A DNA stretch of 64,000 nucleotides from Oscillospiraceae bacterium (GTDB taxonomy: Bacteria > Bacillota > Clostridia > Oscillospirales > Oscillospiraceae), in the NCBI GenBank assembly GCA_021771635.1, contig JAETOQ010000001.1, forward strand, positions 62,001 to 126,000. The letters are read 5' to 3'. Positions 56,195 to 64,000 of this stretch are shown one piece after another. Below the pieces are notes generated by a model, which was not told the origin of the DNA, did no database searches, and saw nothing but the letters and a program-made list of their open reading frames with translations. Positions within the stretch are counted from its first letter, which is position 1; every line of letters starts with the position of its first letter. The position numbers were made by a program, and so were the translations under genes.

Positions 56195-56704
56195 TCACTG
56201 CCATTTTGCCACTGTGATGCGGTCCGCGGACAGGCCGGTCAGCGCCGCCACCGCCTCCGTCACCGCCAGCTTCACATCCGCCCGGTCTCCGCCCTGGCAC
56301 ACCACCAGCGCCCCCCGGTATGTGGGATACAGCGTCCGGACCACCACCGTCCCGTCTCCGCCTTCCCCATCCACCAAGACGGTCTCGGACCTGCGGGAGT
56401 AGTCCTCCGGTGCCGCCGTGTCGCCGCTGTACGTCAGCTCGGTGTCCTGGGCCAGCTGCCGCTCGCCGTCGGAGTCCACCGTCAGCAGCACCTTCACCTG
56501 TCCCACACCGTTCATGGCGCCAAGAATATCCGCCATCTCCGCCTGCAGGCTCCCGCTGGACGGTTCTTCCGTCCGTTTCAAGGGGTTCTTCTCCGTACTG
56601 CCGCCGCCACTCGGCCACAGCAGCAGCCCGGCGCCGATCAGCGCCACCAAGGCCGCGTATTTGTATTTGTCCCATAGCTTTCGCACTCCTTCAATTTTCT
56701 TCAT
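56195..56704 (-). CDS. spoIIIAG: stage III sporulation protein AG
   Basis: single-TM; VKVLLTVDSDGERQLAQDTELTYS; position in spoIIIA operon. Confidence 0.92.
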   Translation of the reverse strand: MKKIEGVRKLWDKYKYAALVALIGAGLLLWPSGGGSTEKNPLKRTEEPSSGSLQAEMADILGAMNGVGQVKVLLTVDSDGERQLAQDTELTYSGDTAAPEDYSRRSETVLVDGEGGDGTVVVRTLYPTYRGALVVCQGGDRADVKLAVTEAVAALTGLSADRITVAKWQ

Positions 56705-57167
56705 GCCAAACCTGCCTCTCCCGGGGAATGCCCAGTTCCCCTTCGATGTACGCCGTCAGTGCCTCGGACCGCTCTCCCTTCAGGCGGACGGCCACCGGCA
56801 CCGGGACGCCGTCGGTCCCCGTCTCCGTCTCCACCCGGGCCGTCACGGTCAGGCCCAGCGTGTTCGCTTTGTCCGATATATATGCGGCTGTCCGCTCCGC
56901 TATGAGTCCCGCAAGTTCCTCTTTTCCGGCGCCGTCCAGTTCTGCGCGGCGGTCCTCGATGGCGCCGGCATAATCGCTGAGGTCCAGCCGCAGGCGGCCC
57001 AGGTCCGTCCGCAGCACCGGCTGCAGCAGCGCCGCCAGCAGGATCAGTCCCCCGGTGAAGAACGCGATCTTGCGGATGGTCCCCTCCGGGATCAGCGTCT
57101 GGGCCACCGACAGCAGCATAGTCACCACCACGATGGAGGTGAGCCACTCCCGCAGCGCCCCGATCAT
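56691..57167 (-). CDS. spoIIIAF: stage III sporulation protein AF
   Basis: MIGALREWLTSIVVVTMLLSVAQTLIPEGTIRKIAFFTGGLILLAALLQPV. Confidence 0.92.
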   Translation of the reverse strand: MIGALREWLTSIVVVTMLLSVAQTLIPEGTIRKIAFFTGGLILLAALLQPVLRTDLGRLRLDLSDYAGAIEDRRAELDGAGKEELAGLIAERTAAYISDKANTLGLTVTARVETETGTDGVPVPVAVRLKGERSEALTAYIEGELGIPRERQVWHEEN

Positions 57168-58243
57168 GGCATCACCGCCGCCACGGAGGACAGCACCGAG
57201 ATCAGAAGCAGCAGCGCGCAGCTCCCTGTCATGCCCAGCACCAGGCCAAAGGCGCCGCCCAGACCGTCGATGAGCTTGCAGAGGCCGGGCGCGCCCACCG
57301 TGGCGGCCAGGAACGCCGTCAGCTTGTACAGCAGGTACTGAATGCCCAATTGCAGAAACGGATAGGCGCAGGCCGCCAGAATCGCCAGCATTCCGAACAC
57401 GCCGATGGTGTTCTTCAGCAGGCCCGCTCCGGCCAGCACCGTCTCCGCCGCCTCGGCGATAATGCTCCCCACCACCGGCACCACGTTGGAGATGGCGGTT
57501 TTCGCCACCTTCACCGTGGTGCCGTCCACCGCGCCGGAGATCACTCTCGCTGCGGAGAGGTACACGGTGAACAGCAGCAGCGCCGTGGTCAGGAGCCAGG
57601 TGATGATCTTTTTCAGGCCGTCCGCGATGACGCCCAGCCGGTTCTCCGGCAGGCAGGCCCCGGCGGCCAGGGCGCCGATGTACAGATATACCAGCGGCAA
57701 AAGCAGGCCGTTGATGAGATTCATCAGCAGGTCCACCAGAAACACAGTGGTCACCTGCTGAAATGTGGCGGTGCTCACCGCGCCGGAGGCCGCCGTGGCC
57801 GCCGCCAGGGTGGGCAGGAGCACCTTGGAGAACACGTTCAGCTCTCCGATGGTCTCCGCGCCGAGGCCAATGAGGGAGTCCAGGCTCCCCGCCGTCACCA
57901 GCGTCACCGACAGGGTCCCCACCATGGGCAGGAACATGGCGGCCTTGCCGCCTCCGGCGCCCTGGTAAAAGCCCTCCACCGCGCCGCACAGCACCACCAC
58001 CAGCAGCACCGACGCCGCGCCCCGGACCCGCTGGCGGAGAATGGTCCCCACCTGACCGCCCACCTTCTCCAAAATACGGCTCACGCCGCCGGCAAAGCCT
58101 TGGGCATCCGAGGGATCAATATCCCGCAGCAGCTCCCCGGCCCCCTCCGGCAGGGCGTCCGTCAGGTCCTTCGGGACCTCCGCCGCCTGGGCGTGAACAG
58201 TCACCGCCAGCAGGACGATGACCAGACAAATCAATTTCTTCAT
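57164..58243 (-). CDS. spoIIIAE: stage III sporulation protein AE
   Basis: multi-TM 'VPVVGSIIAEAAETVLAGAGLLKNTIGVFGMLAI'. Confidence 0.94.
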   Translation of the reverse strand: MKKLICLVIVLLAVTVHAQAAEVPKDLTDALPEGAGELLRDIDPSDAQGFAGGVSRILEKVGGQVGTILRQRVRGAASVLLVVVLCGAVEGFYQGAGGGKAAMFLPMVGTLSVTLVTAGSLDSLIGLGAETIGELNVFSKVLLPTLAAATAASGAVSTATFQQVTTVFLVDLLMNLINGLLLPLVYLYIGALAAGACLPENRLGVIADGLKKIITWLLTTALLLFTVYLSAARVISGAVDGTTVKVAKTAISNVVPVVGSIIAEAAETVLAGAGLLKNTIGVFGMLAILAACAYPFLQLGIQYLLYKLTAFLAATVGAPGLCKLIDGLGGAFGLVLGMTGSCALLLLISVLSSVAAVMP

Positions 58244-58629
58244 TGCATCAGCTCCAGCAGCAGCGTCAGCACCGCCCGCAGCAGCGGCAGGGCCACCAGC
58301 AGGGCGCATACCGCCCCTGCTGTCTCCACCACCGCCGCCAGGGCCGATTCCCCGGCGTCCCGGCAGAGACTGCCCCCCACCTTAACGACCAAGGCGATGC
58401 CCACGGTTTTGTACAAGGGAACAAACAGGTCGCCGGAGATGCCGCTTTGTGTCCCCAGCTCCTTCAAAAACGACACCAGCTCCTCCATGGCTCCCACCAG
58501 GAACAGCAGCACCGCCGCGGCAGTCCCCAGCGTCAGCAGAAGGCCCATCTCCGGACTGCCCTTTTTCAGCACCAGGGCCAGCAGGGCGCCCACCACACAC
58601 AGCACCGTCACCTGCGCGACCATCTCCAT
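58240..58629 (-). CDS. spoIIIAD: stage III sporulation protein AD
   Basis: ALLALVLKKGSPEMGLLLTLGTAAAVLLFLVGAMEELVSFLKEL. Confidence 0.93.
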   Translation of the reverse strand: MEMVAQVTVLCVVGALLALVLKKGSPEMGLLLTLGTAAAVLLFLVGAMEELVSFLKELGTQSGISGDLFVPLYKTVGIALVVKVGGSLCRDAGESALAAVVETAGAVCALLVALPLLRAVLTLLLELMQ

Positions 58630-58631
58630 GG

Positions 58632-58826
58632 CTAAAAGTGAAACAGTGTCTTGATGAGGTCGAACAGGTCGCTGATCTCCTGGACCATCATCATCAGGAC
58701 CACCACCAACCCCGCCAGCACCACCATCATGCCCTGCTCCTCCCGTCCAGAGCGGATCAGCAGCTGGTTCAGCACCGCCACCAGAATGCCGATGGCGGCG
58801 ATCTTAAAAATCAAATCCACATCCAT
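58632..58826 (-). CDS. spoIIIAC: stage III sporulation protein AC
   Basis: MDVDLIFKIAAIGILVAVLNQLLIRSGREEQGMMVVLAGLVVVLMMMVQEISDLFDLIKTLFHF. Confidence 0.95.
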   Translation of the reverse strand: MDVDLIFKIAAIGILVAVLNQLLIRSGREEQGMMVVLAGLVVVLMMMVQEISDLFDLIKTLFHF

Positions 58827-58836
58827 ATTCGATCCC

Positions 58837-59334
58837 TCAAATCAGCAAGATCACCAGCAGCGCGGCGGCGGAAAAACACAGCGCCGTGGCCTGTTTTTCC
58901 TCCGAACGGCGGCTCTGTTCCGCTGTCTCCGCGCTTTTTGCCAGCTCATAAGCGACAATGGATATTGCTTTACAGGCGTTCTCCTCGTCGCCGTGGATGT
59001 CTTTTCCAAGGCCCGCGAGAGCAGCCTTGTCCATCTCGGACAGCGGCAGGCGCTCCGCCCCTTCCCTCCACGCGGCGGGCAGGTCCTCCCCCTGCCTGGC
59101 GGCCTCCGCGGTCTTCCGGAAAAAGGATGCCGCCTCCGGTCCGCAGGTCCGGGACAGCGTGTCCAGCAGCGGCGGCAGGGGCGTCCGGGCCATTCGGATC
59201 TCCTCCGCCATGCGCCGCAGGGCCGCCAACAAGTCCGACAGCGTGTCCCGCTTCCGCCTGCGCTCCGCCATCTGCACCCACCAGGCCAGAGCACCGCCGG
59301 AGAAAATGCAGAGGCTTCCCAGCAGCTTCACCAT
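58837..59334 (-). CDS. spoIIIAB: stage III sporulation protein AB
   Basis: MVKLLGSLCIFSGGALAWWVQMAERRRKRDTLSDLLAALRRMAEEIRM. Confidence 0.92.
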   Translation of the reverse strand: MVKLLGSLCIFSGGALAWWVQMAERRRKRDTLSDLLAALRRMAEEIRMARTPLPPLLDTLSRTCGPEAASFFRKTAEAARQGEDLPAAWREGAERLPLSEMDKAALAGLGKDIHGDEENACKAISIVAYELAKSAETAEQSRRSEEKQATALCFSAAALLVILLI

Positions 59335-60242
59335 GGCAGCTCCTCCACCTCGTAGGCCCGTCCCGTTTCCGTCCGGACGATGCGCACCGCCAGACGGAAC
59401 ACCCGGTCCTCCAGCAGCTGGCGGTACAGGGGCTTCTGCTCCAATTCCGACAGGTCGGCGGCATGGATGGTGGCCAGCAGGCCCACGCCGCACCCCGCCG
59501 CCATGGAGACGGCCCGCAGGTCCTCCCGGACGGTGATCTCGTCCACGGCGATGATCTGGGGATTCATGGCCCGCAGAACGATGGGGATGCCCAGGGCTTT
59601 GGGGCAGGCGTCCAGCACGTCGGTGTGAGGCCCCACGTCCATCTGTGGCTCGCCCCGGTACATCACCGCCACCTCTCCCCGCTCGTCGATGAGGGAGATC
59701 CGCCGGGGACCGTTGGCCGCCGTCCCCTCCGACAGCTGCCGCACCAGGTCCCGCAGCAGCGTTGTCTTGCCGCCGCCCGGCGGTGAGAGGATCAGGGTGC
59801 TGGCAAATCTTCCGTCCCGGAACAGCTGGTCCGCCAGTCCGTCGGCGATGCCCTTCTGCTCCCGGGCGATGCGGACCACCGCCGAGGAAAAGCTCTTCAA
59901 GTTCGTATTGGCGCCGTCTTTCATCACCGCTGTGCCGCAAAGCCCCACCCGGAAGCCGCCCCGGACGGGCAGAAAGCCCTCCCTCAGCGTCTCCGCCGCC
60001 GCATAGCGGGAAAATTCCGTGGCCAGGTCGCACAGCGTCTCCAATTCCTCCGGCTCCACGAAGGCGTCCAGCGGCACCTCTCCCGTGGGCAGCAGCACCG
60101 TCATGGGCCGCCCCGCCCGGAGGCGGAATTCCTCCGCCTCCGCCCGCTGATTCTCCGGCAGGGCCAGAGCCAGCTTTCGCAGGCGGTTCGGCAGGATGGC
60201 GGCGGCGTCCTCATAGCGCAGGATGTTCAAATTCTTCCGCAA
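59328..60242 (-). CDS. spoIIIAA: stage III sporulation protein AA (ATPase)
   Basis: STLILSPPGGGKTTLLRDLVRQLSEG...DVLDACPKALGIPIVLRAMNPQIIAVDEI. Confidence 0.95.
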   Translation of the reverse strand: MRKNLNILRYEDAAAILPNRLRKLALALPENQRAEAEEFRLRAGRPMTVLLPTGEVPLDAFVEPEELETLCDLATEFSRYAAAETLREGFLPVRGGFRVGLCGTAVMKDGANTNLKSFSSAVVRIAREQKGIADGLADQLFRDGRFASTLILSPPGGGKTTLLRDLVRQLSEGTAANGPRRISLIDERGEVAVMYRGEPQMDVGPHTDVLDACPKALGIPIVLRAMNPQIIAVDEITVREDLRAVSMAAGCGVGLLATIHAADLSELEQKPLYRQLLEDRVFRLAVRIVRTETGRAYEVEELPW

Positions 60243-60337
60243 GGGTCCTCCCCCTTTCTTTTGTTACTCCACTCTATGACGGCTCGTCCAGAGGTATGCC
60301 TAAAATTTGGAGAGGGCCGGTCTCCGGGACCGGCCCC

Positions 60338-60465
60338 CAGCTTGTCGAAAAAGCCTTTTCGACAAACTGCTTGAGATTTGAATAGCGCAGGACACCCTTC
60401 CTGGGTTTCCCGCGCACACCCTTCCTTCCCATTTTCCTGATTTTTGGGGTTTATCGACAGCCTGA
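60338..60465. mobile_element. terminator-flanked element, copy 3 (internal hairpin missing)
   Basis: flanked by identical GGGCCGGTCtccggGACCGGCCC hairpins (60314-60336, 60466-60488). Confidence 0.87.
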
Positions 60466-60525
60466 GGGCCGGTCTCCGGGACCGGCCCCCTCTCTGAATC
60501 CTGGAATTCTGTCTGAATCCTGGCT

Positions 60526-61230
60526 TTACTTGCCGCAGGCGCAGCAGCACTTGGCATCCTCATAATTGTCCGGCATCCGGACCGTGTTGGGCGGGAAAAA
60601 CTCGCCCACCGGGAAGGAGATGTTCCGGAAGATGCAACAGGGGTCCTCCTTGTCGCTGCCGCAGGAGCACTCCTTATCGGGCATGCAGTAGTCGTACACC
60701 GGCACCAGCAGCTGGGAATCCCGCTCCAGGCGCACGATGGAGAACTGGCCCAGAGTGACGTAGATCCGGCGGCTGTCATCGCCGCTGGACAGCTCGCCGC
60801 CAAAGCAGCTGTTGACAAAGGACGGCACCTCGCACAGGTCGCAGTCGCAGTCCCGCTTGCCGCAGCAGTCCATAATGCGGGCATCCAGCACGATGGGATC
60901 CACGGCCTCCACCACGGCGATGGGGGCGTTGGCACGCTTCATCATCTGCATGTCAGGCTCACCCACCCGCAGCTCGGAGGAGAAGATCTTGGCATTCCCC
61001 TCGCTGCCGAACAGGATGGCACGCTTGTCGAACACGCACAGGCCCTCCACGGTGACGGGGACGGGGCAGCTCAAATAGGCTTGAAGCGTCACGGAGTAGA
61101 AAAATCGCATATCCACGGTGTAGAAGCCCCGGTTGAAGCTGACGGGCTCCACATCCACGTACACATACAGCAGCTTGGCGCTGCCGCCCTTGACGGACAG
61201 GGCGCGGTTGATGATATCCACACACTGCAT
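60526..61230 (-). CDS. Cys-rich conserved hypothetical protein (5' end probably upstream/disrupted)
   Basis: MQCVDIINRALSVKGGSAKLLYVYVDVEPVSFNRGFYTVDMRFFY...CCGKRDCDCDLC...CSCGSDKEDPCC...CCCACGK. Confidence 0.75.
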   Translation of the reverse strand: MQCVDIINRALSVKGGSAKLLYVYVDVEPVSFNRGFYTVDMRFFYSVTLQAYLSCPVPVTVEGLCVFDKRAILFGSEGNAKIFSSELRVGEPDMQMMKRANAPIAVVEAVDPIVLDARIMDCCGKRDCDCDLCEVPSFVNSCFGGELSSGDDSRRIYVTLGQFSIVRLERDSQLLVPVYDYCMPDKECSCGSDKEDPCCIFRNISFPVGEFFPPNTVRMPDNYEDAKCCCACGK

Positions 61231-61295
61231 CTTGGGATAGAAGCGCAGGTCTTCGATGCAGTCTTTATCACAGTATGAAGCAATTTATAGAAAAT

Positions 61296-61329
61296 GGCGC
61301 CCTGAATACAAATTCAGAGCGCCTTTTTT
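61296..61329 (+). terminator. hairpin/terminator at the end of the phage-type gene
   Basis: GGCGCcctGAATacaaATTCagaGCGCC + TTTTTT. Confidence 0.75.
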
Positions 61330-61330
61330 G

Positions 61331-64000
61331 TTATTCTACCAGCCTCGGCATGATATCGTCAAGAGCCGACAACCGTCCCCCGCCGCTTTGGTTTACCGGC
61401 GTCAGACTTCCTCCGCTCAGCCTCGGCATGATATCATCGGCTTTTCCATACCAAGGAGCCTCGTCCAGCGTGCTCTCCTTATACCCTGCGGCATAATACA
61501 GAGCCGTCTTCTGCCTGTTGGAGATCTGCATGGCATCAATAGCCGCCATCACCTTGGCCTTCTTGCTTCCGGAAACAGTTTTGCCGTTCATATCTTTGTC
61601 AGCGGTCAGGTCCTGCGTGGTCTCCCGAAACTCCACATACTGCCCGGGGCTCAAACCAGCACCGCAGGCGGTTTCCAGCTTTTCAAATTCAGTGTCATCC
61701 ATCATGCTCTCCAGGGCCTTCATCTGCTCTGATTCTGAAATCCCGGAATTCACAACGGCTCTGTACCTCTGAATATTGCTGACACTGGTTTGCCCCGCCC
61801 GCGGCTTTAGGTTCCCAATCGCATCCGCAAGGCTTTCCGCATGGGCAGAAGAGAGTCCCGCATCGGTGAGTTCTGTATACCGCTCCGCTCCCGCTGGGAT
61901 CTGGCTGTAAAATTTCAGGGCCTCTTTGACCTCCCTGCTCTGCTTCTCGCTCAGATCACTGCGATCCAGATATGCCGCAAATTGAGTCGCCTTTTCCGAG
62001 GCCCCCATGTCTTCCGCTTCGTCCAAAGCAAGGTATTTCTGATAAGCATCAGAGATCTGCTGCCAGGACATGCCACCCATCAGCATCTGGCGGAACTGGC
62101 CTGGCTTCTTTGCGCCTTTGCTGGCAATGACAGTCGTGTACAGCTGCCATCTCTGGCGGTCCGTCAGATCATCCGCCTCAGACAAAGCCGCCAGCTTCTC
62201 GCTGGTATCCGCTCCCTTCCGGATACGCTGGATCGCACGATATACCGCCTCCCTATCAGCTCCCTCGTTGACCAGCAGTTTCAGAACATTCGTCTGATTT
62301 GCGGAAAGGCCGCTTTCCCCGGACGCATAGAAATCCCGTGTTTCGGACAGACCAGAATTTCCAAACAGCACCGCTTGCAGCCACTTATCCGGTGTCTGCT
62401 CCACGGTGTACTGAAGCCTCTGTTTATCTCCATAACCATAGGCCCGTCCACCGTTCAGCATGGTTTGAATACCCTGTGAAGTTTTCTGGATCTGCCGTCC
62501 GCCAGGGATCAGCGTCTTGCCCAGATCCAGAAATGCCCCGCCAATCTCGCCGGCGGACTTCTCCTCCGCCGCCAGCGCTTTCCCGACGCCCTGGGCCGCC
62601 TCCGCCATGTTGGTGAACGGCATGGTCTGGTCACCCAGGCCCAGCAGTCCCGCCGCGTTCCTGAAGAACGGAACATCATTAGATACGTTATAGAGTAGAT
62701 TCGATGACGCCGAACCCAAGTCAAATGGTTGCAGCTCCTTTTCATCGTCATCTCCCAGCAGTCCTTCTCCGAACATGGCTTTCCACCCGGCGTTCAGCAG
62801 CTGCTTCAACCCCTCATTGGTGGTCATGCCGAAGCCGGAGGACACGAAGTTGGCGATGTAGCCCAGCACATCAAACGGTGCGGGGGTGCCTCCGTAGGCC
62901 GCCTCCGCCACACGATTCAGCAGGAATGCGGACAGCAGGCCCTTTGTCAGCACCGTGGCCACCGCCCTGGTGGCCGCCTTCTTTCCGTGGGTTTTCTCAA
63001 TGTTCCGATACTTGTAGGGCAGGTCCTGGCTCAGATGTTCCCAGCTGTTCAGTGCTTCCACCTGGAACAGGTGGACCATTTGATTGACCACATTCTTACT
63101 CTCGAAGGCCACGGGACGGCTGCCCTTCATCCGGGACGCCATGATCTGCGTGGCCCAGCGGTCCGCCTCCAGCATGGCTGCCTCGGATGGCTTCCCCTCT
63201 GCTACCAGCTGGTTGTACTTGCTCTGGACCGCCAGGGCAGATACCATGCTGTCCATGATGTCCGCCGGCTTGAACATGGCTGAGACCATACGGTCAAACT
63301 TGCTGTCGTCCGCCGTCAGGTATTCGATGCCCTTCTTTCCCGTCAGCAGGTCGCTCTGGTCGAAGAGCTGTGTCTCCTTGATGTTCCACAGCCTACCCTT
63401 TGTGCTCTTAGCCAGGTCCATCGCAGCTTTGGCGATGTACTTTCCATCCACCTCCGCCGTGATCTGCGCCAGCTGGGAACTCTGGTTCAGCACGGAAGAT
63501 ACATTTCCGGCCACCTGGGCCCGTCCGAAGGCAGCCACCAGCTTGTTGCCGGCGTTGAGGCTGGTCCGGCCCGCCATGTACTCCATGCCTCGGTCCGCCA
63601 TGCTCTGCTTGCCCGCCAGCAGATTGGCATAGTTGTCAATGTACTTCACGAACTCTCCATACTTGGTCATCTTGGTCACGTTGTCGTACAGCTCGTTGAT
63701 GTAATCGTCCATCATGGCCCTGGCGTCCTCATAGGTGAGCTTGGTCCCCTCCGAGATTTTCCCGGCGTCCTTCAGCACCTCCGTCTGTGTGCGCAGGTCC
63801 GCATAGCGCAGGCTCTCCGCGTGGTCGATGGCGTTGTTGATCTCCTCCGGTCCGAAGGTCTTCCGCAGATACCGGGAGACACCCCGCAGGCGGGCGATGT
63901 CGTCCGTGTGATAGAGGATGTCACCCAGATAGCTGACGTAGGACTCATAGCCCTTTGCCACGTCATAATCCGTTTTGCTGCCCATGCGGGACTGGAAGAA
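61331..64000 (-). CDS. large phage-type (polyvalent/internal virion-like) protein, partial, open at right edge
   Basis: reads in frame to base 64000 (FFQSRMGSKTDYDVAKGYESYVSYLGDILYHTDDIARLRG); helical, low Cys, large. Confidence 0.7.
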   Translation of the reverse strand, partial: FFQSRMGSKTDYDVAKGYESYVSYLGDILYHTDDIARLRGVSRYLRKTFGPEEINNAIDHAESLRYADLRTQTEVLKDAGKISEGTKLTYEDARAMMDDYINELYDNVTKMTKYGEFVKYIDNYANLLAGKQSMADRGMEYMAGRTSLNAGNKLVAAFGRAQVAGNVSSVLNQSSQLAQITAEVDGKYIAKAAMDLAKSTKGRLWNIKETQLFDQSDLLTGKKGIEYLTADDSKFDRMVSAMFKPADIMDSMVSALAVQSKYNQLVAEGKPSEAAMLEADRWATQIMASRMKGSRPVAFESKNVVNQMVHLFQVEALNSWEHLSQDLPYKYRNIEKTHGKKAATRAVATVLTKGLLSAFLLNRVAEAAYGGTPAPFDVLGYIANFVSSGFGMTTNEGLKQLLNAGWKAMFGEGLLGDDDEKELQPFDLGSASSNLLYNVSNDVPFFRNAAGLLGLGDQTMPFTNMAEAAQGVGKALAAEEKSAGEIGGAFLDLGKTLIPGGRQIQKTSQGIQTMLNGGRAYGYGDKQRLQYTVEQTPDKWLQAVLFGNSGLSETRDFYASGESGLSANQTNVLKLLVNEGADREAVYRAIQRIRKGADTSEKLAALSEADDLTDRQRWQLYTTVIASKGAKKPGQFRQMLMGGMSWQQISDAYQKYLALDEAEDMGASEKATQFAAYLDRSDLSEKQSREVKEALKFYSQIPAGAERYTELTDAGLSSAHAESLADAIGNLKPRAGQTSVSNIQRYRAVVNSGISESEQMKALESMMDDTEFEKLETACGAGLSPGQYVEFRETTQDLTADKDMNGKTVSGSKKAKVMAAIDAMQISNRQKTALYYAAGYKESTLDEAPWYGKADDIMPRLSGGSLTPVNQSGGGRLSALDDIMPRLVE

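Noticed and set aside
1-64000. CRISPR arrays, rRNA, tRNA genes
   Set aside because: No regularly spaced direct repeats, rRNA motifs, or tRNA T-arm/anticodon patterns were seen on reading; a tRNAscan/CRISPR finder run would settle this.

Overview
The window is GC-rich chromosomal DNA from a spore-forming Clostridia, most likely Oscillospiraceae-like (inferred from gene content and order). About 50 CDS are supportable, mostly on the minus strand: cmk, a BaiN/HI0933-type flavoprotein, scpAB, infC-rpmI-rplT, sigH, glmM, ruvCAB, xerD-spoIIM, yajC-tgt-queA-spoIID, asd/dapA, tyrS behind a Tyr T-box, recN-argR-nadK-tlyA-dxs, ispA-xseB-xseA, nusB, spoIIIAA-AH. A phage-type giant protein runs off the right edge. 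No rRNA, tRNA or CRISPR was seen. The most interesting material is non-coding or very small. (1) A ~630-nt non-coding region with its own promoter lies between ispA and a DxxxD-containing membrane protein plus dxs; this is the diagnostic OLE RNA/OapA locus. (2) Two paralogous divergent XRE-repressor/'MSDFMKWLY' small-protein switches have operators that differ in step between copies, and each is tailed by the same hairpin repeat. (3) A ~128-171 bp element occurs three times, each flanked by an exact or near-exact duplication of a local Rho-independent terminator. (4) A four-hairpin repeat occurs twice with compensatory stem changes. (5) Two further structured TIR-bounded non-coding elements are present. 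(6) A 34-aa microprotein uses only six amino-acid types. All calls come from reading the sequence; no searches or folding were run.
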